From positions 1 through 64,000 of the forward strand of contig JBDVBY010000007.1 in the NCBI GenBank assembly GCA_039942715.1: a DNA stretch of 64,000 bases, in the 5' to 3' direction. This DNA is from JABDJX01 sp039942715. Lineage in GTDB: Bacteria; Pseudomonadota; Alphaproteobacteria; Rhodobacterales; Rhodobacteraceae. Of this stretch, positions 1-8,428 are shown piece after piece. A program made the position numbers and the translations under genes. The number at the start of each line of letters is the position of its first letter. Position 1 is the first letter of the stretch. The notes under the pieces are model-generated. The model searched no databases, was not told where the DNA came from, and saw only the letters and a list, made by a program, of their open reading frames with translations.

Positions 1-985
<985 letters not shown>

Positions 986-1097
986 TTGATCCAGTAGTAG
1001 ACTGGCTTGCGTTCATAACGCGAGTAATCACTTCAAAAGCATACACAACACACGCGGTTAGCGTGCTTTGCTGGAATAGCTGATGTGTTCTTTATTT

Positions 1098-1215
1098 GAT
1101 TTGGTGGTCATAGCGCGAGCAAAACACCCGATCCCATCCCGAACTCGGCAGTTAAGTGCCGCAGCGCTGATGGTACTGCGTCTTAAGGCGTGGGAGAGTA
1201 AGTCACCGCCAAATC
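1098..1215 (+). rRNA. rrf: 5S ribosomal RNA
   Basis: A terminal stem closes the gene: GATTTGGTGG at the 5' end pairs with CCGCCAAATC at the 3' end. Inside are the conserved 5S elements 'cccgatcccatcccgaac' and 'gggagagtaagtc'. The length of about 118 nt is normal. It follows the 23S gene by roughly 110 bp, as in a standard rrn operon. The ends were set by the base-paired stem. Confidence 0.95.
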
Positions 1216-1264
1216 TAATAAGGAACACATCGGTATCAGCAGTATCTCTATGACGATGACATTA

Positions 1265-1294
1265 AAAACGCCGCCCTTTGGGGCGGCTTTTTTG
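1265..1294 (+). terminator. Intrinsic terminator of the rrn operon
   Basis: GCCGCCC (1270-1276), loop TTTG, GGGCGGC (1281-1287), then a run of six T. A GC-rich 7-bp stem plus a U-tract is a textbook Rho-independent terminator, about 50 bp after the 5S gene. Confidence 0.92.
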
Positions 1295-1332
1295 TGCCCT
1301 CAGGCCTTCTAGTCGACTAGCCGTGCGAGATG

Positions 1333-1362
1333 AGAGCACGCCGCAAGGATCCGGCGTGCTCT
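1333..1362. terminator. Perfect 11-bp hairpin between convergent rrn and lipoprotein gene
   Basis: AGAGCACGCCG (1333-1343) and CGGCGTGCTCT (1352-1362) are exact inverted copies with an 8-nt loop. It lies just past the stop of the leftward lipoprotein gene. Neither strand has a T-run after the stem, so it may protect a 3' end or act weakly as a terminator. Confidence 0.45.
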
Positions 1363-1383
1363 AATGGTTGAAAAAGACGAAAT

Positions 1384-1707
1384 TCAGCACCGTTTCATGA
1401 TCATAGCTTTGCGAATTGCCTCTTGTTCGCCCTTAAGCCGCGCCACTTCGCCAGGAATACCTCCACCGCTGGTCGGGACGCCGATCAGAAACACCATAAC
1501 TGCATCATTCTGCGCCGCTTTGTCCTGAGCAGAAGATTTTCTGATAAGAGCGGTATCGGTAAAAGACTTTTCGCGCTTGAGTTGGGTGCAAGACCAGGTC
1601 GAATACTTCGACGTACTGATTGCAGCCGGCTCGATGTTGGCAGATTTCTTGGCGCAGCCCGAAAGCAAAACGCAGGCGACAAGCACAGCTGCTGTGGTTT
1701 TGGTCAT
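1384..1707 (-). CDS. Small putative lipoprotein
   Basis: This 107-residue protein has an N-terminal signal with the lipobox LLSGC, Cys at residue 18, so it is probably lipidated and membrane-anchored on the periplasmic side. The mature part has a second Cys in 'WSCTQL', a charged helix, a glycine-rich patch 'GVPTSGGGIPGEVARLKGE' and a C-terminal Cys. I recognise the general type (short alphaproteobacterial lipoproteins with W-x-C) but know no function. It is a single leftward gene, tail-to-tail with the rrn operon. The start is the ATG directly before the signal peptide. Confidence 0.7.
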   Translation of the reverse strand: MTKTTAAVLVACVLLSGCAKKSANIEPAAISTSKYSTWSCTQLKREKSFTDTALIRKSSAQDKAAQNDAVMVFLIGVPTSGGGIPGEVARLKGEQEAIRKAMIMKRC

Positions 1708-1977
1708 TATCTGAAACTCCCGTTTGACACTTACAAACTTTAGCGTGGTGCTGATTTGTGTCGGAAATTGGGGAAAATTCGGTGGGAAATATACCGTAAT
1801 TCGCTGATTTTATTTAATTTTATACGGTCACGTTGAGCGTGGCACCTGCTGAATCATTTGACAGCTTTGTTTGCGAATGCAAAAAAAATATCGACGACCA
1901 AGAATAAACAGCTGCTCAAATGCGTAACCCTTGTAAGAGCAGCAAGGATGTTGCTCGCCGTAACAGGAGCAACAACT

Positions 1978-2376
1978 ATGAGACTAACAGCAGCAATCTT
2001 CCTCACCGTTTTCGCCGCCGGATGTGAAAACGCCTATGCCCAGTCCTATAGCTATGGCCAGGATTATGACGCCAACGTCACTCTCGCGGCTGGCCACGGC
2101 GTATTGACCGCTGAAAATGGCATGACGCTTTACACCTTTGACAATGACACAAAGGACAAATCGAACTGCGACGGCGGATGTGCTGAAAGCTGGCCACCTT
2201 ATGTTGCCAAGGCGGGAGACAAAGCGCCGGGCGAAGACTTTATCATGATCAAGCGCGCAGATGGGTCGGGCCAATGGGCGAAAGACCGGGCGCCGCTTTA
2301 CTTTTGGGTTGGAGACAGCGTCCCTGGTGACACAACCGGAGATGGTGTTGGCGGTGTCTGGCATGTCGTAAAATAA
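1978..2376 (+). CDS. Secreted-repeat protein of the COG4315 / YxFDxD type
   Basis: 132 residues. The N-terminal signal sequence has a possible lipobox-like Cys (FAAGCENAYA), followed by one or two copies of the 'secreted repeat of unknown function': 'LYTFDNDTKDKSNCDGGCAE' with SWPPY, then a second half ending in 'GDGVGGVWHVVK'. Related proteins are described only as predicted lipoproteins; no reaction is known. An upstream in-frame extension to 1858 exists, but the ATG at 1978 is preferred because it begins the signal peptide and has AGGAG about nine bases upstream. It stands alone between the lipoprotein and the Popeye-like gene. The paired cysteines of the repeat suggest an exported, oxidised protein. 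Confidence 0.8.
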   Translation: MRLTAAIFLTVFAAGCENAYAQSYSYGQDYDANVTLAAGHGVLTAENGMTLYTFDNDTKDKSNCDGGCAESWPPYVAKAGDKAPGEDFIMIKRADGSGQWAKDRAPLYFWVGDSVPGDTTGDGVGGVWHVVK

Positions 2377-2517
2377 CTTCGACGCCAGTGTCCTGAACAT
2401 TACTCGCAATTGGGCCACGCAATTCTTAGCGTGGCCCGTTTTTTTTATGCGTTTGGCAATAGCGTGTTTGTTTTTGTTCGCCTAATATCTCTCGATTACA
2501 AGGGGTTGGGGCGTTAT

Positions 2518-3210
2518 ATGTCTGAAGTTTCATTGCCGGATATCTTGGTTCTTGGGGCAGGGCTAAGTTTTGTTCTGGCGTTCTTGATTATCAATCAGGT
2601 TATGCTTCGTATCATTCTATTGATCGGCACGCTGCTTTATATTTGGTACTATGCCGTTGCTGCGGATGTTCCACTTTGGATGGCGATTTGGGTAAGTGTT
2701 GCCAATCTTGTCGCCAACCTGATCGGGCTTGGCATTCTTATCAGCTCTAGATACCGTTTCGCCTTGCCTCGCGCCTATTCCGATATTTATGATCGGTGTC
2801 CAGTATTCCAGGATTTGCCACCTGGTGATTTTAGAGTGCTTATGACGTCAGCGCGTCGATACAAAGCAGAAGCAGACATCACACTCACAAAAGAGCATCA
2901 GCGTGGAGAAAAGCTTTTCTTTATAGTTGAAGGCAGTGTCCAGGTCGAAAAAATGGGGCAAAGTTTCGGCATGCCTAACCAGATTTTCGTTGGAGAGGTT
3001 GCCTATTTGCTGAACCGGAACAGCGCGGCCACCACTATTTTGAAAGCAGGCTCCGAAGTTATCGAGTGGGATTTCAACAAGTTGCGCGCAGGGTCGCGCA
3101 AGAAGACACGTTTCAAACTCGCATTGGAGGCGTTGATCTCTCGTGACTTGGCGCAAAAGGTTAGTCACGCTGTGGCACCAACTTCAATGCAGACACGCGC
3201 GCAAGAGTGA
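2518..3210 (+). CDS. Popeye-like membrane protein with cyclic-nucleotide-binding fold
   Basis: 230 residues. Three hydrophobic segments (about 10-27, 29-47 and 51-75) are followed by a soluble domain (about 90-215) with the cNMP-binding jelly-roll pattern: 'GEKLFFIVEGSVQVEK', then a short turn and 'FVGEVAYLLNRNSAATTI'. This architecture (three TM helices plus a Popeye/CRP-like domain) matches the bacterial relatives of animal Popeye proteins. The usual phosphate-binding cassette (G-E-x-A-L-x-x-x-x-R-x-A) is represented by 'GEVAYLLNRNSAAT', which is fairly close. The DNA-binding HTH of Crp/Fnr proteins is absent. Ligand and partners are unknown. The frame is open upstream to 2410; ATG 2518 is preferred as the first Met before TM1, with a purine-rich stretch ahead of it. 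Confidence 0.75.
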   Translation: MSEVSLPDILVLGAGLSFVLAFLIINQVMLRIILLIGTLLYIWYYAVAADVPLWMAIWVSVANLVANLIGLGILISSRYRFALPRAYSDIYDRCPVFQDLPPGDFRVLMTSARRYKAEADITLTKEHQRGEKLFFIVEGSVQVEKMGQSFGMPNQIFVGEVAYLLNRNSAATTILKAGSEVIEWDFNKLRAGSRKKTRFKLALEALISRDLAQKVSHAVAPTSMQTRAQE

Positions 3211-3240
3211 AGAGATCGGGACAACTCGACCTTTTCCGAC

Positions 3241-3286
3241 AAGATGCTGTTTGCGTCGATGATTAGCCTTTGTTTTGCAGCATCTT
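3241..3286. terminator. Inverted repeat between convergent genes
   Basis: AAGATGCTG (3241-3249) and CAGCATCTT (3278-3286) are a perfect 9-bp inverted repeat with a 28-nt loop. It sits between the ends of the Popeye-like gene and the chemoreceptor gene and touches the latter's stop codon. It may serve as a bidirectional 3' hairpin; no strong T-tract is seen. Confidence 0.35.
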
Positions 3287-5237
3287 ATTCAGCTGCTACA
3301 GCCTCTTTTCGAGATCCTGAGGCTTGTGTGTAATTGAACCTGTTCACGATGCTTAACATATGCTCTGCCGTATCCGATACCGAAGCTGCTACCGCAACAA
3401 TCTCTTCGTTCATCGCTGCATTTTCTTGCGTAGCGCGATCGATATCCGTCAGGTTTTTCGAAATCTCCTGCGCGCCAATGGATTGTTGCCCCGCTCCAAC
3501 GCTTATGTCCTGCGTCAAATCGACAATCTGAGTGATTGAGCCTGACATTTCAACAAGGGCCGTACTGACTTCGTTAACAAGCAATACCCCATCTGCGACA
3601 TGTTGCGCGCTTAGTGAAATCATCGCGTCGATTTCCTGTGCAGCATCAGAACACCTCTGGGCAAGTTCGCGGACTTCAGACGCAACAACAGCAAAACCGC
3701 GCCCTGCATCTCCCGCACGCGCGGCCTCCACACCAGCGTTCAAAGCCAACAGATTTGTTTGAAAGCTGATATCGTTGATAATCGAAACCGAATTACCAAT
3801 TTTCTCAGACGTTTGCGAGATGCTTTCCATCGCTGTGACTGTGCGTGTCACTGTGTCTGAAGTGCGCTCGGTGTGATCGAGCATGCCTTCTACGTGATCT
3901 TTGGCTGTAACGGCGTTTGCAGCTGCAGACTTGGCCGTCGCTGCAAACTCTTCAACAACAGACGTTGTATCTGCCAGACTGCCCGCAGATCGCTCGGTCC
4001 GGCGCGCAAGTTCCTGCCACGCGCTACGCAATTCATTGGAATTTGAGGAAAGACTATTTGAGCATGTTGCAACGTCGGCAATCGCTCCGTCCAAAGCCTC
4101 TGATGTTTCATTCACGTCGTTTTGCAGCTGTTGAAATGCCCCTGTGAAGGCGCCCGACATGCGCGCAGATAGATCGCCGCCAGAAAGAGTGTTCAATACA
4201 CTCATCGCAGAATTCAATCCGTTTTCCACGGTGTCCATCAAACGATTGATCATTTCGCGAATGTCATCTTCCTTTTTCTGTCCAGTAAGGTTGATGCGCA
4301 TCGTGAAGTTGCCTTGCTCTGCTTGGTCCAGAACAGACGCCATATCTTCTAGAAGTTGTTGAGCGCGCTGTGCTTCTTCTTCGGCAAGCTTGCGTGCCTC
4401 TGCCTGTATTGCCTCTTTTTCCTGCAACGCAGCCTTTTCAGTTTCGGCGCGTTTCTCACGCGCTTCTTCAGAGCGTTTTTCGGTTTCGGCGCGTTCCCTT
4501 TCAAAGGCGCGCCGCTCTTCGTTAGATTGCTGAAACTTCTTAAGAGATGCGACAACCTCCGCCATTTCACGTGTGTCAGAAGAGGGGAGAATAACCTCCT
4601 GTTTATCGGCGGCAATTTCCGACATGGCGTTGATCATGCCCTTGATTGGCTTGGCAACCAGACGGCGTAAAACAATTGTGCTTGCGCCAACCACGACGAA
4701 CAGAGTCAGCGCGAAGGCTGCGATCAAAAGCAAACTGCCTTGCTGTGCTGCTGCCCGCATTGGCGTCAAATTCCAAGCAGCAACCAATTCGCCAACAATC
4801 TGCCGATCGACACCGGCTCCAAGCTCGACGGGCACGCGCATGTAAAAATAGTCGCCCGTCGTTATTGAAGTGGGAGGAGTTGCAAAATCTGGATCTGAAT
4901 AGCCGGACTTCACACTTGCCGAGACGCCTTCTGCAGTGACATTCAACACCTCGATGCCGTCTACGTGGGTGACGCGCACGGCATCAATGCTCATACCTTC
5001 CGTCTGAAGCACAGCGTCTACTTGCCCTGAAATCATCGATCCCCGTTTGAGCCGCGTGCCCGCGTTGACTTGTTCGGCGAGAAAAACAGTGATGGTCTCT
5101 GCGTTCTGGCGAAATTGAGTGATTTCATAAGCCCTAAAAAGCCAAGAAAGAACAACGAGTAACGCGACAAAACACGCAACAAGTACAACAGCAACAATTG
5201 CGTTGGTTTTTCCGACGAGGCTTTTTAGGATATTCAT
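3285..5237 (-). CDS. Methyl-accepting chemotaxis protein
   Basis: A 650-residue transmembrane chemoreceptor. TM1 spans about 13-35, a short periplasmic sensor about 36-166, TM2 about 168-190 and HAMP about 191-243. A long Glu/Arg/Lys-rich coiled coil (about 235-300) precedes a second HAMP-like segment (about 295-375), then the signalling hairpin (about 400-620). The conserved tip is at about 490-528, with 'NLLALNAGVEAARAGDAG' and 'GRGFAVVASEVRELAQR'. The protein ends AVAAE, so the C-terminal pentapeptide that tethers CheR/CheB in some receptors is absent. It signals ligand occupancy to CheW/CheA; no che genes lie in the window. The small periplasmic protein gene lies 15 bp upstream on the same strand, which suggests co-transcription and possibly a shared sensory job. 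Confidence 0.95.
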   Translation of the reverse strand: MNILKSLVGKTNAIVAVVLVACFVALLVVLSWLFRAYEITQFRQNAETITVFLAEQVNAGTRLKRGSMISGQVDAVLQTEGMSIDAVRVTHVDGIEVLNVTAEGVSASVKSGYSDPDFATPPTSITTGDYFYMRVPVELGAGVDRQIVGELVAAWNLTPMRAAAQQGSLLLIAAFALTLFVVVGASTIVLRRLVAKPIKGMINAMSEIAADKQEVILPSSDTREMAEVVASLKKFQQSNEERRAFERERAETEKRSEEAREKRAETEKAALQEKEAIQAEARKLAEEEAQRAQQLLEDMASVLDQAEQGNFTMRINLTGQKKEDDIREMINRLMDTVENGLNSAMSVLNTLSGGDLSARMSGAFTGAFQQLQNDVNETSEALDGAIADVATCSNSLSSNSNELRSAWQELARRTERSAGSLADTTSVVEEFAATAKSAAANAVTAKDHVEGMLDHTERTSDTVTRTVTAMESISQTSEKIGNSVSIINDISFQTNLLALNAGVEAARAGDAGRGFAVVASEVRELAQRCSDAAQEIDAMISLSAQHVADGVLLVNEVSTALVEMSGSITQIVDLTQDISVGAGQQSIGAQEISKNLTDIDRATQENAAMNEEIVAVAASVSDTAEHMLSIVNRFNYTQASGSRKEAVAAE

Positions 5238-5252
5238 CTGTTCTGACCCTGA

Positions 5253-5693
5253 TTAACGACAGACCATGATCAGAACATCACCCTGAACTGCCCATTCGCT
5301 ATGACAGTTGTAGGTGTATTCGGCCTCAGTATCGTAGTGGTACCATTCAAGGATGGCGTCGCCGGACTGATCGGCCGCTGCAACGATCCGTGGCCACATA
5401 GAGTCGCCCGTAAGATCCGCAAGTTCAGCATAGCTTGACGCGATAAGCTCAGGTTCGCGGTTATCGGCAACGATGATGTTTTGCTCAAAAACATGAACAC
5501 CCATCTGAGATTCCGAAAAGGGTAGCGCCGGGTCATGCATGGCAGAGATAGCAGCCTCGACACCGCCGTCTTGAACGATTGAGGTCATCTGAGCCGCGAT
5601 TGCTTTGGCTTCTTCTTGCGTACCAAAGGCAGCGCCGGCAAAAACGTTTCCGGCACACAGCATAAGTGCAGCCGCAACTGAAAGACTCTTCAT
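5253..5693 (-). CDS. Small periplasmic Cache-like protein, co-transcribed with the chemoreceptor
   Basis: 146 residues. A clear Sec signal peptide is cleaved near 'GNVFA'. The mature domain contains 'HDPALPFSESQMGVHVFEQN', 'MWPRIVAAA' and 'YTYNCHSEWAVQGDVLIMVC', a pattern like the small Cache/PAS-type sensor domains found next to chemoreceptors. Two Cys near the C-terminus may form a disulfide. The ATG at 5693 follows AGGAAA at a good distance; longer in-frame starts lack a signal peptide. The gene ends 15 bp before the chemoreceptor start, so the protein may bind a ligand and dock on the receptor. That role is inferred from context; the family call is moderate. Confidence 0.7.
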   Translation of the reverse strand: MKSLSVAAALMLCAGNVFAGAAFGTQEEAKAIAAQMTSIVQDGGVEAAISAMHDPALPFSESQMGVHVFEQNIIVADNREPELIASSYAELADLTGDSMWPRIVAAADQSGDAILEWYHYDTEAEYTYNCHSEWAVQGDVLIMVCR

Positions 5694-5781
5694 TGTCAGT
5701 TTCCTTGTTAAACAAACCATTGGAATTTGAGCCTTAAGCCAGAATAGTGAAAACTTGGTTTCACGGCATTTGAATTCCCGT

Positions 5782-5809
5782 TTGACAGCATCGCTGTGGT
5801 CATTAGCCT
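5782..5809 (+). promoter_or_regulatory. Candidate sigma-70 promoter of the nitrile hydratase operon
   Basis: TTGACA (5782-5787), 16-bp spacer, TAGCCT (5804-5809). The -35 is a perfect consensus and the -10 is weak. It lies 20 bp ahead of the nitrile hydratase alpha start, in the divergent gap facing the Cache-like gene. Confidence 0.5.
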
Positions 5810-5828
5810 TGCGTCGAAAGGACAAACC

Positions 5829-6476
5829 ATGCCCAGCACCTACGATCGCGATAACATTGCGCGGATCCACAAAGAGCTTCACAGTCACCTGCCGCCGGAC
5901 CCAGCATTACGCGTGAAGGCGCTAGAGAGTCTGGCGATTGAAAAGGGGTTGGTTGCGCAAGAGACTCTGGACAATTGGGTTGAGCTTTACGCCAACAAAG
6001 TTGGACCGATGCGGGGCGCTCAAGTGATTGCGCGGGCGTGGACGGACCCTGATTTCCATGCGCGGCTTTTGGCAGACGCGGGGCAGGCGGTGGCCGAACT
6101 TGAGTTTGATGGGCATGCCTCTGCGCATTTGAAAGCTGTTGAAAATACAGGTGAAATTCACAACATGGTCGTGTGCACACTGTGTTCCTGTTATCCGTTT
6201 TCGGTGCTAGGAATGTCGCCTGCATGGTATCGCTCTGCGGCCTATCGCGCACGCTCTGTGAAAGAGCCGCGGGCGGTATTGGCCGAGTTTGGTGTGGCCC
6301 TACCCGAGACGGTGAAGGTGCGCGTTTGGGACAGCACGGCCGAACTGCGTTATTTGGTGATCCCTCAGCGCCCGGCGGGCACAGATGGATGGAGCGTTGA
6401 GGCGCTGGCGAACATCGTCACGCGAGATTCAATGATCGGGACGATGCGAGATTTGCCTTTGCTGGGTGCGACATGA
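5829..6476 (+). CDS. nthA: Nitrile hydratase alpha subunit, cobalt type
   Basis: 215 residues, normal for the family. It hydrates nitriles to amides in the cytoplasm as an alpha-beta heterodimer or tetramer. The metal-binding claw is V-C-T-L-C-S-C-Y (residues 115-122); threonine after the first Cys marks the cobalt form, whereas the iron form has serine. The central cysteines are the ones oxidised to sulfinic and sulfenic acid in known enzymes. The start at 5829 follows AAAGGA; a longer in-frame ATG at 5796 has no such site and lies over the promoter. The beta subunit gene overlaps its end by 4 bp (ATGA), and an accessory gene follows: the standard alpha-beta-activator order of Co-type operons. 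Confidence 0.95.
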   Translation: MPSTYDRDNIARIHKELHSHLPPDPALRVKALESLAIEKGLVAQETLDNWVELYANKVGPMRGAQVIARAWTDPDFHARLLADAGQAVAELEFDGHASAHLKAVENTGEIHNMVVCTLCSCYPFSVLGMSPAWYRSAAYRARSVKEPRAVLAEFGVALPETVKVRVWDSTAELRYLVIPQRPAGTDGWSVEALANIVTRDSMIGTMRDLPLLGAT

Positions 6477-7111
6477 GCCGCCCGCATGATCTTGGCGGCC
6501 AAGATGGCTTTGGCAAAGTCGATGTGAATGCGCCGCCGTTTTCGCACGGTTGGGAAGCGCGGCAATGGGCGCTTTCGCGCAACGTTCCCATTCGCGCTGG
6601 AACAATTGATTGGTGGCGCCACGGCGTGGAAAACATGCAGCCAGAGGTGTATGCTTCTGTTCCCTATTTCGAGAAATGGTGTCTGAACGATCTGGCACAA
6701 GGCATTGATGCGGGCATCTTTTCCATGGAAGAGCTTTTGCAAGGGGTGACAGTGGTCGCACCGCCAAGGCCGGCAAAATCGATACAGGAACTGTACGATG
6801 GGATTCGTCGTTCGGCAGTAGATTACCAGCGTCCCATGGCAACGCCCGCGGCTTTTAGTATTGGCGATATGGTTCTTACAAAGACAGAAATGCCAGTGGG
6901 TCACACGCGTCTTCCCGGATATGCGATGGGCAAGTCAGGCACAGTGATCGCGTACCATGGCGGGCATCTTTACCCTGACGCAGGGGCGCTTGGGCGAGAA
7001 GAGCCCGATCATCTTTATACCGTTGAATTCACATCCGAAGCGCTGTGGGGTGATGCCCGAGGGGACACGGTGTGCATCGATCTGTGGGAGCAATACTTTG
7101 AAGCGCCCTGA
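6473..7111 (+). CDS. nthB: Nitrile hydratase beta subunit
   Basis: 212 residues. The N-terminus 'MSRPHDLGGQDGFGKV' is the family hallmark. The conserved helical part runs to about residue 90 ('YFEKWCLNDLAQGI'), and the C-terminal SH3-like barrel includes 'GDMVLTKTEMPVGHTRLPGY' and ends 'CIDLWEQYFE'. It pairs with the alpha subunit to form the active site and substrate channel. It starts at an ATGA overlap with the alpha gene, consistent with translational coupling for equal subunit amounts. The length is within the usual 210-235 range and no break is seen. Confidence 0.95.
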   Translation: MSRPHDLGGQDGFGKVDVNAPPFSHGWEARQWALSRNVPIRAGTIDWWRHGVENMQPEVYASVPYFEKWCLNDLAQGIDAGIFSMEELLQGVTVVAPPRPAKSIQELYDGIRRSAVDYQRPMATPAAFSIGDMVLTKTEMPVGHTRLPGYAMGKSGTVIAYHGGHLYPDAGALGREEPDHLYTVEFTSEALWGDARGDTVCIDLWEQYFEAP

Positions 7112-7415
7112 CGATGCGTTGGCGCCACGCGGGGAGGCATTTCAAGAGGCGTGGCACGCACAAACCTTAGCGACGGCGCATGGGCTTGAGCAAGCGGGCG
7201 CATTCACCAAAACTGCATGGGCCGAGACGTTAGGGGCCGCTTTGAAACGAGCTGAAGGCAGGGGCGCGCCTGATACGGAAGAAACCTATTATTTGGCCGC
7301 CTTAGAGGCGCTAGAGGCGCTTGCCCCTTTATCCCAAACCGAACTGGATGCGCGCAAGAAGGCATGGGAAGAGGCCTATCGGCGCACGGCCCATGGCGAC
7401 CCAGTTACGCTTTGA
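7098..7415 (+). CDS. Nitrile hydratase accessory (activator) protein
   Basis: 105 residues from a TTG start at 7098 inside the end of the beta gene (14-bp overlap), with GGGAG at 7086-7090 as ribosome-binding site. The frame stays open further upstream, but an earlier start would read across the conserved end of the beta subunit. The protein resembles the small activator/beta-like accessory proteins of nitrile hydratase operons: 'PRGEAFQEAWHAQTLA', then 'FTKTAWAETLGAAL' and 'YYLAALEALEAL'. In known Co-type operons this helper inserts cobalt through swapping with alpha. It completes a three-gene operon. Confidence 0.88.
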   Translation: MKRPDDALAPRGEAFQEAWHAQTLATAHGLEQAGAFTKTAWAETLGAALKRAEGRGAPDTEETYYLAALEALEALAPLSQTELDARKKAWEEAYRRTAHGDPVTL

Positions 7416-7420
7416 GCGCG

Positions 7421-8176
7421 TTAATCGTCGTCTTTTGGCCCCGGACCGCGCCAGTATTCAAAGATCAACCCAAGACGAAATGGCAGGCTGTCTTTGCGGT
7501 CTGCTAACTGGCGCACGGTCATGCGGCGTCTTCGGATGACGGCGCGCGCGACGCGGTAGTCAAACTTGCGTTTGCGCTCAAGCAGACTGGCGGGCAGGAT
7601 CTTTTTGACCACCCGCCACCCCAGCGACAGCTGAAGAAAGGCGACGGCGCGAAACGTCATTTTTTGCACGCTGGTCCAGATCATCTTCCAGAACCCGGCG
7701 ATGACGGCGGCAAACCAAAGCGGCAGTTTTACTGAGAAAAGCACCAGCCACAGGCCCATTGATGTGACCGAAAGTGCAATGGTTGCGCATAGGATAATCA
7801 GCGCTGCAATCACCTTTTCCGCCGGGTGCAACTTGCGATACCAGCGCAGCAAACGCATGTATCGGAGCCTCAGCGCGCGGCGGTACTGACCCGTCCACGC
7901 CGCGATCCGGCGCAACAAAGCGCGACCTAAAAGCAACGGCAAAAGCGTTGTTGTGATCCACTTTTTCAACAACTCGATGCGGAAAAAGATGCTCGCCTGC
8001 GCTTTGAACCAGACCAAAATCGCCGGAAGTTCCAACCCAGCCATTTTCTTCATCATCACTTTGGCCTGCGCAAGGATCAAACCAAGCGCAATAAGAACGT
8101 CTTGTCCAAAGTACATCGTCGCCGCGACCGAAACGGCAACGGCGGCAAACAACAGGGCAAAGGCGCGCACAAACAT
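7421..8176 (-). CDS. Uncharacterised membrane protein
   Basis: 251 residues. An N-terminal hydrophobic segment (about 4-37) and another pair (about 138-176) are separated and flanked by strongly basic stretches such as 'RRALRLRYMRLLRWYRK' and 'RAVIRRRRMTVRQLADRK'. No catalytic motif or named domain was recognised. The positive charge would sit on the cytoplasmic face if both segments cross the membrane. It is convergent with the nitrile hydratase operon, only 5 bp between stops, and is probably unrelated to it. The ATG at 8176 is the natural start. Confidence 0.7.
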   Translation of the reverse strand: MFVRAFALLFAAVAVSVAATMYFGQDVLIALGLILAQAKVMMKKMAGLELPAILVWFKAQASIFFRIELLKKWITTTLLPLLLGRALLRRIAAWTGQYRRALRLRYMRLLRWYRKLHPAEKVIAALIILCATIALSVTSMGLWLVLFSVKLPLWFAAVIAGFWKMIWTSVQKMTFRAVAFLQLSLGWRVVKKILPASLLERKRKFDYRVARAVIRRRRMTVRQLADRKDSLPFRLGLIFEYWRGPGPKDDD

Positions 8177-8287
8177 GATCTCTGTCTAACATCGCGTTTG
8201 CATTGCGGAAAACTAGCTTGCCTGTGAGGAAAACAGCGCGGTCGACGCGTTGCGGACAGGTAACGCCAAGTTTCGTATCCCAAGCCC

Positions 8288-8316
8288 TTGCGGCCCCTCG
8301 CGACTCGCTCTAAGTA
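8288..8316 (+). promoter_or_regulatory. Candidate promoter of tRNA-fMet
   Basis: TTGCGG (8288-8293), 17-bp spacer, TAAGTA (8311-8316), placing a transcription start a few bases before the mature tRNA at 8330. The match is moderate, but spacing and position fit. Confidence 0.4.
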
Positions 8317-8329
8317 GATCGGACTTTGG

Positions 8330-8406
<77 letters not shown>

Positions 8407-8428
8407 AAGCCTTCCCGACCATCCAACT

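Noticed and set aside
2410..2517. Extra hydrophobic N-terminal 36 codons for the Popeye-like protein
   Set aside because: They would add a stretch overlapping likely upstream untranslated sequence; three TM helices after ATG 2518 already match the family layout.
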